Assembly: GCA_006438735.1 (NCBI GenBank)
Contig: RCZF01000001.1
Location: 1,116,001 to 1,180,000, forward strand
From: Sphingomonas koreensis
Lineage (GTDB): Bacteria; Pseudomonadota; Alphaproteobacteria; Sphingomonadales; Sphingomonadaceae
Direction of reading: 5' to 3'
DNA length: 64,000 nucleotides
In this document: positions 25,773 through 35,739 of the stretch, piece after piece
Numbering within the stretch: the first letter of the stretch is position 1
How the letters are laid out: each line of letters starts with the position of its first letter
The notes under the pieces: model-generated
Database searches by the model: none
Seen by the model: the letters and a program-made list of their open reading frames with translations, nothing else
Told to the model about the DNA's origin: nothing
Translations under genes and position numbers: made by a program

Positions 25773-25966
25773 GGGACGGTTCCTCGTGTCTGTAAGCGAG
25801 GGTCGATACCCCTCTGTCACGAGCCGCCTACGTCATAATTCCAAGTGATAGGCTACCCTAGCACACCAACGCGGAAAACCCCAGCGCTTTCCCCGATTGT
25901 CGCCCTTCCCCAAGCCGAGCGAAGCGTTTAGGCGAAGCAGCCTCAACTTCGCCCAAAGGTTGCCGC

Positions 25967-27715
25967 GTGCCCGTCGTCTACCGCGTCCTGAGACCGATCA
26001 ACGGACTGCGCCGCCGGCTGCGCGCCAGCGAAGTCGCGTTCATTCTGCTGGCAGTCGGCGTCGGTGCGGTCGCCGGGCTGCTGACGCTGCTGCAGGGCGC
26101 GGTCGCGCGGACGATGCAGCACGTGTTGTTCGCGTTGCCGATCGGCAGCCGACTGAGCGACACGCCGGCGATCGGGCTCCCGATCCTGCTCGTGCTGCCG
26201 CTCGGCGGCGCGGTGCTCGGCGGCTTTTCGGTGCTGGTCCGCGCGCGCAAACGCCGCCTCGTCGACGCAGTCGAAGCCAATGCGCTCCACGGCGGCCGGA
26301 TGTCGGTGATCGACAGCCTGATCATCTCCGCGCAGACGATCATCTCCAACGGCTTCGGCGCCTCGGTCGGGCTCGAGGCTGCCTATGCGCAGATCGGATC
26401 GGCCGCCGGCTCGGTCGCGGGGACATCGCTCAATCTGCGGCGTTCCGACGTGCGAAACCTCGTCGGCGCGGGCGCGGGCGCGGCGATCGGCGCGGCGTTC
26501 GGGGCGCCGCTGGCCGGCGCCTTCTACGCCTTCGAGATCGTCATCGGCGCTTATACGCCATCGGCAATCGCGCCGATCGCCGCGGCGGCGCTGACCGGGT
26601 CGCTGGTCGTGCAGACGCTGGGCGTCCAGCCCTATGCGATCAACCTCGTCGCCGATCCGGTGACGCAGGCGCACCATTATCTGCTTTACGCTGCGCTCGG
26701 CGCGGTGTGCGCCGGCGTCGGCATCGCGCTGATGCAGCTCGTCGCGCTGGTCGAACAAGGCGTGCGCAAATCGCCGCTGCCCGATTGGGCGCGTCCGGCG
26801 GTCGGCGGCGCGCTGCTCGTGCCGCTCGCGCTGCTGTCGCCGCAAGTGCTGTCGTCGGGGCATGGCGCGCTGCAGGCCGATCTCGCGGTTGGCGCGTCGA
26901 TCGGCTTCATCGCCTTGGTGTTCCTCGCCAAATGCGGTGCCTCGATCGTATCGCTTGGCTTCGGCTTTCGCGGCGGGCTGTTCTTTGCCTCGCTGCTGCT
27001 GGGCACGCTGCTCGGCCATCTGTTCGCCGACGCGCTGGCCTGGTTCGCCAATCGCGCGGTGATCGACGATCGCGACGCCGCGCTGGTCGGCATGGGCGCG
27101 CTCGCCGTCGCGATCGTCGGCGGGCCGATGACGATGGCGATGCTGATCCTCGAATCGACGCATGATTTCTCGCTCACCGGCGCGGTAATCGCGGCGTCGC
27201 TGGTCGCCTCGACGATCGTGCGGGAGCTGTTCGGCTATTCGTTCTCGACCTGGCGGCTCCATCTACGCGGCGAAACGATCAAGAGCGCGCGCGACGTCGG
27301 CTGGATGAAGACGCTGACCGCCGGGCGGATGATGCGGCGCGAGGCCAATGCAACGCCCGCCAGCATGCCGATCGCCGAATTCCGCCGCCGCTTCCCACTG
27401 GGTTCGACCAGCCGGGTGGTGCTGACGGACGAGGACGGCGGCTATGCGGGCATCGCGCTGCCCGCCCGCGTTTTCGCCGAAAATGTCGATGCCGCCGAGC
27501 CGGTCGGCTCGCTCGCCGTCCATCCCGAAGTCGCGCTGACCCCGGACATGGACATGGCCGGCGTCATGCAGTTGTTCGATACGACCGGCGCCGACGAACT
27601 CGCCGTCGTCTCGTCCACCGGCGACGTGCTCGGGCTGCTCTCGGAAAGCTTCGTCCGCCGCCGCTACGCCGAGGAACTGGAAAAGAACCAGCGCGAATTG
27701 TTCGGCGAGCGCTAG
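25967..27715 (+). CDS. ClC-family chloride channel/antiporter with C-terminal CBS-type domain
   Basis: 582 residues. Ten or more hydrophobic segments with ClC motifs: SNGFGASVGLEAAYAQIGSA (the GxEGP-type filter region; the gating glutamate is in GLEA), FGAPLAGAFYAFEIVIGAY, and FGFRGGLFFASLLLGTLLG (GxFxP region). The tail from about residue 455 (SRVVLTDEDGGYAGIALPARVF ... ADELAVVSSTGDVLGLLSES) is a CBS pair. Start GTG at 25967 with AAAGG 7 bases upstream. The TAG stop overlaps the left end of a MITE-like element. Whether it is a channel or a chloride/proton exchanger cannot be settled here. Confidence 0.9.
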   Translation: MPVVYRVLRPINGLRRRLRASEVAFILLAVGVGAVAGLLTLLQGAVARTMQHVLFALPIGSRLSDTPAIGLPILLVLPLGGAVLGGFSVLVRARKRRLVDAVEANALHGGRMSVIDSLIISAQTIISNGFGASVGLEAAYAQIGSAAGSVAGTSLNLRRSDVRNLVGAGAGAAIGAAFGAPLAGAFYAFEIVIGAYTPSAIAPIAAAALTGSLVVQTLGVQPYAINLVADPVTQAHHYLLYAALGAVCAGVGIALMQLVALVEQGVRKSPLPDWARPAVGGALLVPLALLSPQVLSSGHGALQADLAVGASIGFIALVFLAKCGASIVSLGFGFRGGLFFASLLLGTLLGHLFADALAWFANRAVIDDRDAALVGMGALAVAIVGGPMTMAMLILESTHDFSLTGAVIAASLVASTIVRELFGYSFSTWRLHLRGETIKSARDVGWMKTLTAGRMMRREANATPASMPIAEFRRRFPLGSTSRVVLTDEDGGYAGIALPARVFAENVDAAEPVGSLAVHPEVALTPDMDMAGVMQLFDTTGADELAVVSSTGDVLGLLSESFVRRRYAEELEKNQRELFGER

Positions 27716-27981
27716 GGTCCGTACTCGATTAGAACAAGGTCGTGACGGAGCCGATTTTGACGCCAGGCTAGAAGCAAGGAGGGAGCGATGCCTTTGCATC
27801 GTGACCGACGCGCGACGCCGCATGGCGTCAAAATCGGCTCGCCGCAGCGCGGTCGCCTGTGCAAGCCCGCCGACCGGCGTCGCTTGCTTGCGCGTAGCTT
27901 CGGCTACGCGTCTGCGCTGCACTCCTTGTCGGCGGGCTTGCACGGGCGATCACGATCCTCGTTCTAATTGAGTACGGACCC
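27715..27981. mobile_element. 267-bp MITE-like non-autonomous element
   Basis: Terminal inverted repeats of 21 bp (27715-27735 and 27961-27981; 20 of 21 matching) begin with GGGTCCGTACTC. Inside are two further perfect inverted pairs: 17 bp (27748-27764 with 27824-27840) and 16 bp (27859-27874 with 27928-27943). No open frame of note. It begins within the clc stop codon and ends about 50 bp before the adenine deaminase start. No clear target duplication was seen. Confidence 0.75.
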
Positions 27982-28030
27982 TGAGGCTTTTCGCCTTGCC
28001 CGCCCGCGCGCGCCAAGCGATGAAGCACCG

Positions 28031-29047
28031 ATGACCGATCTCGCCTCCTTCATCGCCGGGCTGCCCAAGGCCGAACTCCATCTCCATATCGAGGGCAGCC
28101 TCGAACCCGAACTGATGGTCGCGCTGGCCGAGCGCAACGGCATCCAAATTCCGTATGCGAGCGTCGAGGAGGTGCGCGCCGCCTACAGCTTTTCACGGCT
28201 GCAGGATTTCCTCGACATCTATTATGCCGGCGCGAACGTGCTGCGCGAGCGGCAGGATTTCCACGATCTCGCCGCCGCCTATTTCGATCGGGCCGCCGCC
28301 GACGGTGTCGTCCACGCCGAAATCTTCTTCGATCCGCAAACGCACACCGATCGCGGCATCGCCTTCGCCACGGTGATCGAAGGGCTGCTGTCGGCGATGG
28401 ACGAGGCGCGCGCCAAACACGGCATGACGACGAAGCTGATCCTGTGCTTCTTGCGCCACCTCGACGAAGACGCCGCCTTCGCGACGCTTGCCGCCGCCGA
28501 ACCGTGGCTCGATCGCATCGCCGGCGTCGGGCTCGATTCCTCCGAGCTGGGCCACCCCCCCGAAAAATTCGCCCGCGTGTTCGCCGCTGCGCGGGCCAAG
28601 GGGCTCAAGCTCGTCGCCCATGCCGGCGAGGAAGGCCCCCCGGAATATGTTCATCAAGCGCTCGACGTGCTCGGCATCGACCGGCTCGATCACGGCAACC
28701 GCAGCCTCGAGGATCCGGTGCTGACCGCGCGGCTGGCGCGCAGCGCGATGACGCTGACGGTCTGCCCGCTATCCAATCTCAAGCTCTGCGTGGTCGACGA
28801 CATGGCCGATCACCCGATCGATCGCATGCTGGCGCTCGGCCTGCGCGCGACGATCAATTCGGACGACCCCGCCTATTTCGGCGGTTACATCGCCGATAAT
28901 TACCGCGCCGCCGCAGAGAGCCGCGGGCTGAGCCGAGACGATCTCGTCACGCTCGCGCGCAACAGCTTCCTCGGCTCGTTCCTCACGGATGACGAGGTTG
29001 CCGCGCATTGTGCCGCGCTCGACGCTTATGTCGCGGGCCACGCCTGA
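28031..29047 (+). CDS. adenine deaminase (adenosine deaminase superfamily)
   Basis: Deaminates adenine to hypoxanthine (possibly adenosine). 338 residues. Metal and catalytic motifs: KAELHLHIEGSLEP, KLVAHAGEEGPPE, the TLTVCPLSNLKL block and the metal Asp in NSDDPAYFGGYIADNY. The last motif, SDDPAYFGGY, is typical of the fungal/Pseudomonas adenine deaminase (Aah1) branch rather than classical adenosine deaminase. Start ATG 28031. The stop overlaps the start of a phosphoribosyltransferase (TGATG), which would turn hypoxanthine into IMP, supporting the adenine reading. Confidence 0.88.
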   Translation: MTDLASFIAGLPKAELHLHIEGSLEPELMVALAERNGIQIPYASVEEVRAAYSFSRLQDFLDIYYAGANVLRERQDFHDLAAAYFDRAAADGVVHAEIFFDPQTHTDRGIAFATVIEGLLSAMDEARAKHGMTTKLILCFLRHLDEDAAFATLAAAEPWLDRIAGVGLDSSELGHPPEKFARVFAAARAKGLKLVAHAGEEGPPEYVHQALDVLGIDRLDHGNRSLEDPVLTARLARSAMTLTVCPLSNLKLCVVDDMADHPIDRMLALGLRATINSDDPAYFGGYIADNYRAAAESRGLSRDDLVTLARNSFLGSFLTDDEVAAHCAALDAYVAGHA

Positions 29048-29562
29048 TGCCGGTGTTCACCCAGATCGCGCATGACGATTATGTCGCGCAGGTGCTCGCG
29101 CTCGCCGATCAGGTCCGCCGCGACAGCTGGACGCCGTCGTTCATCATCGGCATCGGCCGCGGCGGCCTCGCCCCGGCGGTCTATCTCAGCCATGCGACCG
29201 GGCTGCCGATGCTCTCGGTCGATCATTCGAGCCAGGTGCAGGATTTCGCCGACGCGCCGCTCGTCCGCCTCGCCGCGCGTACCCGGGGCGGCGAGCGGCT
29301 CTTATTTCTAGACGACATCAACGACACCGGCGCGACGATAGCCAAGCTGCGCGCCGCGCTCGCCGAGGCCGGCGCCGTGGCGCAAGGCGTGCGCTTCGCC
29401 ACGCTGATCGACAATGTCGGCTCGTCGCAACGCGTCGACTACCACGCCCGGAGGATCGACCGCACCGTGACCAAAGACTGGTTCGTCTTCCCATGGGAAG
29501 CTGTCGCGCCGCAAGCCTCGCTCGACGAAGACGCCGCCGAAGTGCCCGAACGGATCACGTGA
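29047..29562 (+). CDS. purine phosphoribosyltransferase
   Basis: 171 residues. The PRPP-binding loop is LLFLDDINDTGATIAKLRAAL, with the N-terminal strand SFIIGIGRGGLAPAVYLSHATGLP as in xanthine/hypoxanthine phosphoribosyltransferases. It starts at the ATG that overlaps the adenine deaminase stop, so both are made together, forming an adenine-to-IMP salvage pair. The C-terminus DWFVFPWEAV is typical of the Gpt-like branch. Substrate preference (hypoxanthine or xanthine/guanine) is not determined. Confidence 0.87.
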   Translation: MPVFTQIAHDDYVAQVLALADQVRRDSWTPSFIIGIGRGGLAPAVYLSHATGLPMLSVDHSSQVQDFADAPLVRLAARTRGGERLLFLDDINDTGATIAKLRAALAEAGAVAQGVRFATLIDNVGSSQRVDYHARRIDRTVTKDWFVFPWEAVAPQASLDEDAAEVPERIT

Positions 29563-29590
29563 GACTCGGGCGACAAGAAGCTACAAATTC

Positions 29591-29679
29591 CGTTCGCCCT
29601 GAGCTTGTCGAAGGGCGTGGGGCGCCGCAAGCGTTCGCTCTATGGATAGTGTGCTTCGACAGGCTCAGCACGAACGGGC
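29591..29679. repeat. dispersed inverted repeat (CTGAGCTTGTCGAAG family)
   Basis: CGTTCGCCCTGAGCTTGTCG at 29591 and the inverted CGACAGGCTCAGCACGAACG ending near 29676 frame a 36-bp centre. The same core occurs at 16630-16700 and as a half copy at 59295-59314. It separates the phosphoribosyltransferase from the convergent response regulator. Confidence 0.85.
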
Positions 29680-29711
29680 GAGGCGATGGTGCCCTCAAAC
29701 AGCCAACCGCG

Positions 29712-30065
29712 CTAACCCAGTGCGTCGAGCGCCCGTTTCACGCCGTCCATCGTGAACGGCTTCGATAGCGTCGGCCGCGTACGGTGGCGTTCGGCGATGC
29801 CGTCGCCGCTGCCGCCGGTCGCCAGCACGTACGGGATACCGCGATCGGCGAGCGCATCGGCGATCGGCCAGCTGGTCTCGCCGCCGCGCAGATTGACGTC
29901 GAGGATCGCCGCATCCACCCCGCCGGCGTCAAGCGTGGCCAGCGCATCGGCGACATTGTCGGCGGCGCCGGCGACCTGATGGCCGAGCACGTCGAGAAAG
30001 TCCTCCAGCATCATCGCGATCAGCGGTTCGTCTTCGACAACGAGGATGCGGCGGGCGTCGGTCAT
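29712..30065 (-). CDS. single-domain response regulator
   Basis: About 117 residues, receiver only: ARRILVVEDEPLIAMMLEDFL, phosphoacceptor in DAAILDVNLRGGETSWP, the switch Thr in YVLATGGSGDG and lysine in PTLSKPFTMDGV. The LDVNLRGG signature is that of small receivers found in alphaproteobacterial stress signalling. Start at ATG 30065; 30077 is also possible, and neither has a strong Shine-Dalgarno. It lies 40 bp before cckA's 3' end on the same strand, but a functional link to CckA is not shown. Confidence 0.85.
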   Translation of the reverse strand: MTDARRILVVEDEPLIAMMLEDFLDVLGHQVAGAADNVADALATLDAGGVDAAILDVNLRGGETSWPIADALADRGIPYVLATGGSGDGIAERHRTRPTLSKPFTMDGVKRALDALG

Positions 30066-30105
30066 GCGCGATGCCATAGCGAGCGGATTCGCCCGCCGCC
30101 AGCGA

Positions 30106-32487
30106 CTATTTCGCCGCCAGCGCGTCGCGCGCCGCCTCGGCAAGCTGCTGGACCGAAAAGGGTTTCGGCAGGAACGCGACGTTATCGATGTCGATCGACT
30201 TGCGCAGCTGCTCCTCGGCATAGCCGGACATGAACAGGATCGGCAGATCGGGATAGCGTTTGCGCACGCGGCGCACCATCGTCGGCCCGTCCATCGTCGG
30301 CATCACCACGTCGGAAATCAGCAGATCGGGACGATCGCTCGAGGCGATCAGTTCGAGCGCCGCCTCGCCATTTTCCGCGGTCAAAACGGTATAGCCCTGC
30401 CGCGCCAGCGCGCGTTCAGCGACGGCGCGGACCATGTCCTCGTCCTCGACCAGCAAAATCGTGCCGGTGCCCCACAGATCGCCCGGCTTCTCGCGCGGCG
30501 CGACGGGCACGGCCGGCTGGCCGGTCGTCCCCGCCGCATGAACCGGCAGATAGATGGTGAAGGTCGCGCCCTTGCCCTTCGACTCGGCAAAGATGTAGCC
30601 GCCCGATTGCTTGACGATGCCATAGACGGTCGAAAGGCCCAGCCCGGTGCCCTTGCCGATATCCTTGGTGGTGAAGAACGGCTCGAATATCTTGGGAAGG
30701 ATGTCGGCCGGGATGCCACCGCCGGTGTCGGTGAGGCGCAGAGCGGTGTAATCGGCGATCGGCAGGATGTCCGATCCCATCTTGCGCACCTGGGCGGCGG
30801 GTACGGCGAGCGTCTCGATCGTCAGCGTGCCGCCGCCGCCCAGCATCGCGTCGCGCGCGTTGACCGCCAGATTGACCACGACCTGTTCGAGCTGCCCCGG
30901 ATCGGCGCGCACCGGGCCGAGATCGCGGCCGTGCTTGACGACCAGCGTCACCGTTTCGCCGAGCAGCCGCTTGAGCAGGTTCGACACTTCGGAAATGACG
31001 TCGGGCAGTTGCAGCACTTGCGGCCGCAGCGTTTGCTGGCGCGAGAAGGCGAGCAATTGCCGCGTCAGGCTGGCCGCGCGGTTCGAATTCGCCTTGATCT
31101 GCTGAATATCGTCATAATCGCTGTCGCCGGGCGAATGGCGCATCAGCATGAGGTCACAGTGCCCGATGATCGCCGTCAGCACATTGTTGAAATCGTGCGC
31201 GACGCCGCCGGCGAGCTGGCCGACGGCGCGCATCTTGGTCGCCTGTTCGACTTCGCGCTTCAGCCGGCTCTCTTCGCTATTGTCCTTGAGGCTGAGCAGC
31301 ACCGCGGCATCGCCCAAGCCCCGCGCGCCGGCGATGGTCAGCGCGACCGGCTCGTCCGGATGGTCCTTCAGGCGGACCGCCATGTCCGCCGAATGCGTCG
31401 CGCCGCTGGCGAAGCGGCGGATCGCATTGGCCACCGCCGTCTTGTCCTCGCGCACGACGAGATCGCCCGGATAGAGCGGCGGCGCGGCGGGATCGACCTG
31501 CGCCGCGCGCGCGAACGCCTCGTTCATCTGGATAAAGCGGCCGTCGCGATCGACCAGCGCCATGCCGAACGGCATCAGCGCGACGAGGCTCTTCACATCG
31601 GCCGCCGCACCGCCGGCCGCGCTACCCGATCGCATGTCTTCTTCGTCGATCAGCGCGACGAGCAGCGGCGCATTCTCGCCTTCGAGGAACGGGATCTGCA
31701 ACACGCGCAGCGGCGTGCCGATCAGCCCCTCGCGTTCGAACCGCACGAGGCCGTGCGAATCGGTGATCAGATGCCGCGCGAAATCGCCCCCGGCGATCGC
31801 GCCTTCCTCATGCCCCATCGCGCGCGCGCGAAACACGCGGTTGGCGGCGCTGATCCGGCCTTCGGGCGAAACCAGCGCCAGCATGATGCCGGCAGCCGAC
31901 AGCCGGTCGCCCTGCGGTCCCGCGATCAAACCGCCCACGGTTTCGGCGAGATCGAGCCCCTCGGCGCCGCGGAAGCGCCACACCAGCATGTCCTGATCGA
32001 CCCCGGCGCGGTGGATGTCCGCCGCCAGCGGCGTGCCCCGCGACAACAATCGTTCGACCGCGCCGGCGCCGTCGCGCCACGCCGCGCGGCCGGCGGCCGA
32101 CAAGGCGGCGACAGCGGCGTCGTCGAGCGGCAAGCCGGGCGGCGTCGGAAAGCCGGCGAACAGCGCCTCATAGCGATCGTTGGCGCAGACCAGCCGCCCG
32201 GCCCGATCGGTCACTGCGACGGCATCGGCGCTCGCTTCGGCCAGCGCGCGGGCGACCGACCAATCGACCGGCGCGGCGGCGCCGGCGGCGGGCTTCATCA
32301 GCCGACGCCAAGCGATCACCGCGCCACCCAGCACCAGGGCGGTGGCGAAAAAGCCGGCCGCGATCGCCGCATTGCCGATCAACCACAGGATCAGCAGCGC
32401 GGCCGCGAGCCCGCTCGCGCCGGCGATCAGCGCGGCGCTGCGGGTCGGATCGAGATCGAAGCGCGCGCGGGCGGGACGAGTGGCCAT
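30106..32487 (-). CDS. cckA: cell-cycle hybrid histidine kinase CckA
   Basis: Master kinase/phosphatase of the CckA-ChpT-CtrA phosphorelay in alphaproteobacteria. 793 residues: two membrane helices (about 17-60), PAS-like domains (about 75-200, 200-290 and 295-400), HisKA with His431 in [18 protein letters not shown], an HATPase domain ([28 protein letters not shown]), and a C-terminal receiver with Asp726 in [13 protein letters not shown]. The H-box context with IIGHCDLML is a CckA signature. ChpT, CtrA and DivL are not in the window. Confidence 0.96.
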   Translation of the reverse strand: MATRPARARFDLDPTRSAALIAGASGLAAALLILWLIGNAAIAAGFFATALVLGGAVIAWRRLMKPAAGAAAPVDWSVARALAEASADAVAVTDRAGRLVCANDRYEALFAGFPTPPGLPLDDAAVAALSAAGRAAWRDGAGAVERLLSRGTPLAADIHRAGVDQDMLVWRFRGAEGLDLAETVGGLIAGPQGDRLSAAGIMLALVSPEGRISAANRVFRARAMGHEEGAIAGGDFARHLITDSHGLVRFEREGLIGTPLRVLQIPFLEGENAPLLVALIDEEDMRSGSAAGGAAADVKSLVALMPFGMALVDRDGRFIQMNEAFARAAQVDPAAPPLYPGDLVVREDKTAVANAIRRFASGATHSADMAVRLKDHPDEPVALTIAGARGLGDAAVLLSLKDNSEESRLKREVEQATKMRAVGQLAGGVAHDFNNVLTAIIGHCDLMLMRHSPGDSDYDDIQQIKANSNRAASLTRQLLAFSRQQTLRPQVLQLPDVISEVSNLLKRLLGETVTLVVKHGRDLGPVRADPGQLEQVVVNLAVNARDAMLGGGGTLTIETLAVPAAQVRKMGSDILPIADYTALRLTDTGGGIPADILPKIFEPFFTTKDIGKGTGLGLSTVYGIVKQSGGYIFAESKGKGATFTIYLPVHAAGTTGQPAVPVAPREKPGDLWGTGTILLVEDEDMVRAVAERALARQGYTVLTAENGEAALELIASSDRPDLLISDVVMPTMDGPTMVRRVRKRYPDLPILFMSGYAEEQLRKSIDIDNVAFLPKPFSVQQLAEAARDALAAK

Positions 32488-32526
32488 CCCGCCCTCTTTG
32501 GCCCCGCCCCCGCAGCCGTCAAGCGG

Positions 32527-34578
32527 TTACCAGATCTTCACGCGCTTGTCGGGCGCAAGATACAGCTTGTCGGTCGGCTTGATGGAGAACGCCGGATACC
32601 ACGGGTCCATATCGCGGACGATCCAGGTGCGCTGGATCGATTGCGAATGCGGATCGGTGAGCAGCCGCTGGCGCAGGTTCGCCTCGCGGTAATTGCGGCG
32701 CCATACCTGCGCCCAGCCGAGGTAGAAGCGCTGATCGCCGGTGTAGCCGTCGATTACCGGCGCCGTCTTGCCGCCAAGCGCCTTGTGATAGGCGTCATAG
32801 GCGGTGGTGAGGCCGGCGAGATCGGCGATATTCTCACCCTGCGTCAGCGCGCCCTTCTCGTGCATGCCGGGCAGCGGTTCGTACGCGTCATATTGCGCGA
32901 CGATATTCGCGGTCAGCTTGCCGAAATTGGCGACATCCTCGGGCGTCCACCAATCGGTCAGCTTGCCGGTGGCGTCGTATTTCGAGCCCTGATCGTCGAA
33001 CTGGTGGCTCATCTCGTGGCCGATCACCGCGCCTATACCGCCGTAATTAATCGCCGGATCGGCCTTGGGATCGAAGAACGGCGCCTGCAGGATCGCGGCG
33101 GGGAACACGATCTCGACCTGGCCGAAGTTCGAATAGGCATTCACCGTCATCGGATCCATGCCCCATTCCCAGCGCATGATCGGCTTGCCGAGCTTCTGCG
33201 CATCCCAATCGTGCTGCCACTGATTGGCGCGCAGCTCGTTGCCGAACGCGTCGCCCGGCTTGATCGTCAGGTTCGAGTAATCGTGCCACTGATCGGGATA
33301 GCCGATCCGCGGCGTGAACGCGGCGAGCTTGGCGTGCGCCTTCACCTTGGTCGGCGCCGACATCCAGGTCAGCTTGTCGATCCGCGCGTCCATTGCCGAG
33401 ATCAGGTTGTGGACCAGATCGAGCGCCGCCGCCTTGGTTTCGGGCGGGAAATATTGCGCAACATAAAGCTTCGATACGTCGTCGGTAAGCGAGCCGGTGG
33501 TGAAATCGACGCCGCGCTTCCAGCGCACCTGCTGCTCGGGCGTGCCCGACAGGACAGTGCCGTAGAACGCGAAATTCTCCTGATCGAGCGCGGTCGGCAG
33601 CACATCGGCGAAGCCGTCGAGCGAGCGCACCAGCAACTGATCCTGCAGCACCGACATCGGCGCAGCGGCGACCAGCTTGGCGATGCCGGTGATCGCCGAC
33701 GGCTGCGCGACGATCACGCTATCGACGGGCATGCCGCCATCCTTGAGGTAGGTCGCGAAATCGAAGCCCGGCGACTGCTGCTGAAGCTGCGCGACGGTCA
33801 TCTTGTTATAGGTCTTGGTCGCGTCGCGGCTGTCGATCCGCGTCCAGCTGACCTGCGCGATCTGCGTTTCGAAATCGACGATCGCCTTGGCGCGGGCTTC
33901 GGCGTTGGGCTCGCCCGCCAGCGTCAGCATCTTGGCGATGTGCGCCTGATAGGCCGCCTTGGTCTCGGCGAGCTTGGGATCGTTGTCGGGGTTCAGATAA
34001 TAATCGCGATCGGGCATGCCGAGGCCGCCCTGATAGAAGCTCACGGCGTAATTCTCGGGATCCTTGTCGTCCTGTCCGACGCCGCCGCCGAACGGCCCGC
34101 GCAGGCCGTTGCGACTCGCCTCGGCAAGCAAGGCGACATAGCCGTCGCGCGTCGTCGTGACCTTGATCTTTTCGAGCCACGGCTTGATCGGCGCGAGCCC
34201 CTTGGCGTCGATCGCGGCGGTATCGAGATAGGTCGAATAGGCTACGCCGATCTTCGAGTTCGGATCGCTCTTGGCGTTTTCCAAAATGCCCTGCGTGCGC
34301 TTCTGCGACAGATCCTGCAGCAGATCGAACGCGCCGTAATTGGATTTGTCGGCCGGGATCGCGGTGGTCTTGGCCCAGGTCCCGTTGGCGAATTCGTAGA
34401 AATCGTCGCCGGGCTTGACCGCCTTGTCCATGCCCTTTTCGTCGAAGCCGAAGCTGCCGATCTGCGGGCCGGTCGCGGCCGGCGCCGGCGCTGCGGTCTG
34501 CTGAGCGACGGCGGCGCCGCCGAGTGCGGCGGTCAACGCCAATGCCGACACGGCCGAAATGATCCGCGAACCCTTCAT
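32527..34578 (-). CDS. M13-family zinc metallopeptidase (neprilysin/PepO-like)
   Basis: 683 residues with a signal peptide (MKGSRIISAVSALALTAALGGAAVAQQ). Zinc motif in IGHEMSHQFDDQGSKYD (HExxH), third ligand in TQGENIADLAGLTTAYDAY, and the upstream NAYSNFGQVEIVFPAAILQAPFF substrate-binding block (the NAYY/F-type motif). The C-terminus ends DKRVKIW, the usual M13 ending. Predicted periplasmic oligopeptidase. It lies 39 bp upstream of cckA on the same strand. Confidence 0.95.
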   Translation of the reverse strand: MKGSRIISAVSALALTAALGGAAVAQQTAAPAPAATGPQIGSFGFDEKGMDKAVKPGDDFYEFANGTWAKTTAIPADKSNYGAFDLLQDLSQKRTQGILENAKSDPNSKIGVAYSTYLDTAAIDAKGLAPIKPWLEKIKVTTTRDGYVALLAEASRNGLRGPFGGGVGQDDKDPENYAVSFYQGGLGMPDRDYYLNPDNDPKLAETKAAYQAHIAKMLTLAGEPNAEARAKAIVDFETQIAQVSWTRIDSRDATKTYNKMTVAQLQQQSPGFDFATYLKDGGMPVDSVIVAQPSAITGIAKLVAAAPMSVLQDQLLVRSLDGFADVLPTALDQENFAFYGTVLSGTPEQQVRWKRGVDFTTGSLTDDVSKLYVAQYFPPETKAAALDLVHNLISAMDARIDKLTWMSAPTKVKAHAKLAAFTPRIGYPDQWHDYSNLTIKPGDAFGNELRANQWQHDWDAQKLGKPIMRWEWGMDPMTVNAYSNFGQVEIVFPAAILQAPFFDPKADPAINYGGIGAVIGHEMSHQFDDQGSKYDATGKLTDWWTPEDVANFGKLTANIVAQYDAYEPLPGMHEKGALTQGENIADLAGLTTAYDAYHKALGGKTAPVIDGYTGDQRFYLGWAQVWRRNYREANLRQRLLTDPHSQSIQRTWIVRDMDPWYPAFSIKPTDKLYLAPDKRVKIW

Positions 34579-34671
34579 ATCCCAATCTCCCAGACGATGC
34601 GCAGCCGCGGACGCGGCCGGATGTGCTGGGAACGAGACTAGGCGCGAAGGTCGCGCGGCGTCAAACCGGTT

Positions 34672-35220
34672 TCAGCGGTGACGGGTTTGCCACTTGCGAC
34701 GGATCCACAACCGCCAGCCGAGCGCGGTGACGCCGTAGCCGATCACCGACAGCACCGCGGCGATGATCACCAGGCCGACGATCGTCGCCGGCCCGCCCTG
34801 CGCAACCAGCCAGTGCAGCCAATCGGCGTGCTGCGTCACGTTCGACGCGATCGGCCGGCCCGGCACGCTGGCGTCGAGCCGCAGCACCCAGCGGCCGATG
34901 CGATAGGCGGCGACCCACAAGGGCGGGATCGTCAGCGGATTGTTGAGCAAGGTCGTCGCCACCGCCGTCGGCACATTGGCGCGCGCCGGCACCGAAAGCA
35001 CCGCGGCGACGAGCATGTGCGCGAACGGAAACAGGATGCCGGTGACGATCCCCAGCGCGACGCCGCGCGGCACCGATCGGCGGTTGAACCGCCACAGCGA
35101 CGGCGCCAGAACGCGGTGCGCAACGGGCCGCAGGAAACGATTGCGCGCGAACGCCTCGCGCGAGACGTGGCGCTTGACCCAGCCGATCAGCGCGCTGCCG
35201 CGGCCCCGGCGCTCAGCCAC
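34672..35220 (-). CDS. DUF2062 membrane protein
   Basis: 182 residues. The DUF2062 core is [37 protein letters not shown] followed by the [16 protein letters not shown] block; two or three more hydrophobic helices follow ([23 protein letters not shown]) with a basic C-terminus. The start is GTG at 35220, eight bases before the smpB stop, so translation is probably coupled; longer frames overlap smpB. Function unknown. Confidence 0.8.
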   Translation of the reverse strand: MAERRGRGSALIGWVKRHVSREAFARNRFLRPVAHRVLAPSLWRFNRRSVPRGVALGIVTGILFPFAHMLVAAVLSVPARANVPTAVATTLLNNPLTIPPLWVAAYRIGRWVLRLDASVPGRPIASNVTQHADWLHWLVAQGGPATIVGLVIIAAVLSVIGYGVTALGWRLWIRRKWQTRHR

Positions 35221-35695
35221 GGTCGCGCAGGAGCCGGCCCTGCTCGCGCTTCCAGTCGCGCTCCTTGATCGACTCGCGCTTGTCATGCGCTTTCTTGCCC
35301 TTCGCCAGCGCCAGCTCGACCTTGGCGCGGCCGCGCGCGTTGAAATAGACCGAGAGCGGCACGAGCGTCATGCCATCGCGCGCCACCGCCCCGTGCAGCT
35401 TGTTTATCTCGCGTTCGTGAAGGAGCAATTTACGCGGCCGCTTGGGCTCGTGGTTGAAACGGTTACCGTGGCTGAACTCGGGAATGTTGGCGTTGATCAG
35501 CCACACCTGATCATCTTTCACCTCGGCATAGCTTTCGACGATCGATCCCTGGCCGAAGCGCAGGCTCTTCACTTCGGTGCCGGTCAGCGCGATGCCCGCT
35601 TCATAGACGGTATCGATGGCGTAGTCGTAACGCGCGCGCCGGTTCTCGGCGACGGTCTTCACTTTTTCAAAGGTGGCGGGTTTGGGACGCGACAT
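35213..35695 (-). CDS. smpB: SsrA-binding protein SmpB
   Basis: Brings tmRNA to stalled ribosomes. 160 residues: [59 protein letters not shown] and [15 protein letters not shown] are all classic, and the C-terminal tail [21 protein letters not shown] has the lysine-rich region that inserts into the ribosome. It sits between dapA (44-bp gap) and the DUF2062 gene in one operon; dapA-smpB neighbourhoods are common in alphaproteobacteria. Confidence 0.97.
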   Translation of the reverse strand: MSRPKPATFEKVKTVAENRRARYDYAIDTVYEAGIALTGTEVKSLRFGQGSIVESYAEVKDDQVWLINANIPEFSHGNRFNHEPKRPRKLLLHEREINKLHGAVARDGMTLVPLSVYFNARGRAKVELALAKGKKAHDKRESIKERDWKREQGRLLRDRG

Positions 35696-35739
35696 GGGAC
35701 GCGCGATGTAGGCGGTCGGACCGGCGAAGGGAAGCGTCG

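Noticed and set aside
30046..34641. A 1531-codon open frame on the plus strand
   Set aside because: It lies entirely antisense to cckA and the M13 peptidase, which have full motifs. Its composition (R/H/D/A-rich) is what the opposite strand of GC-rich codons gives.
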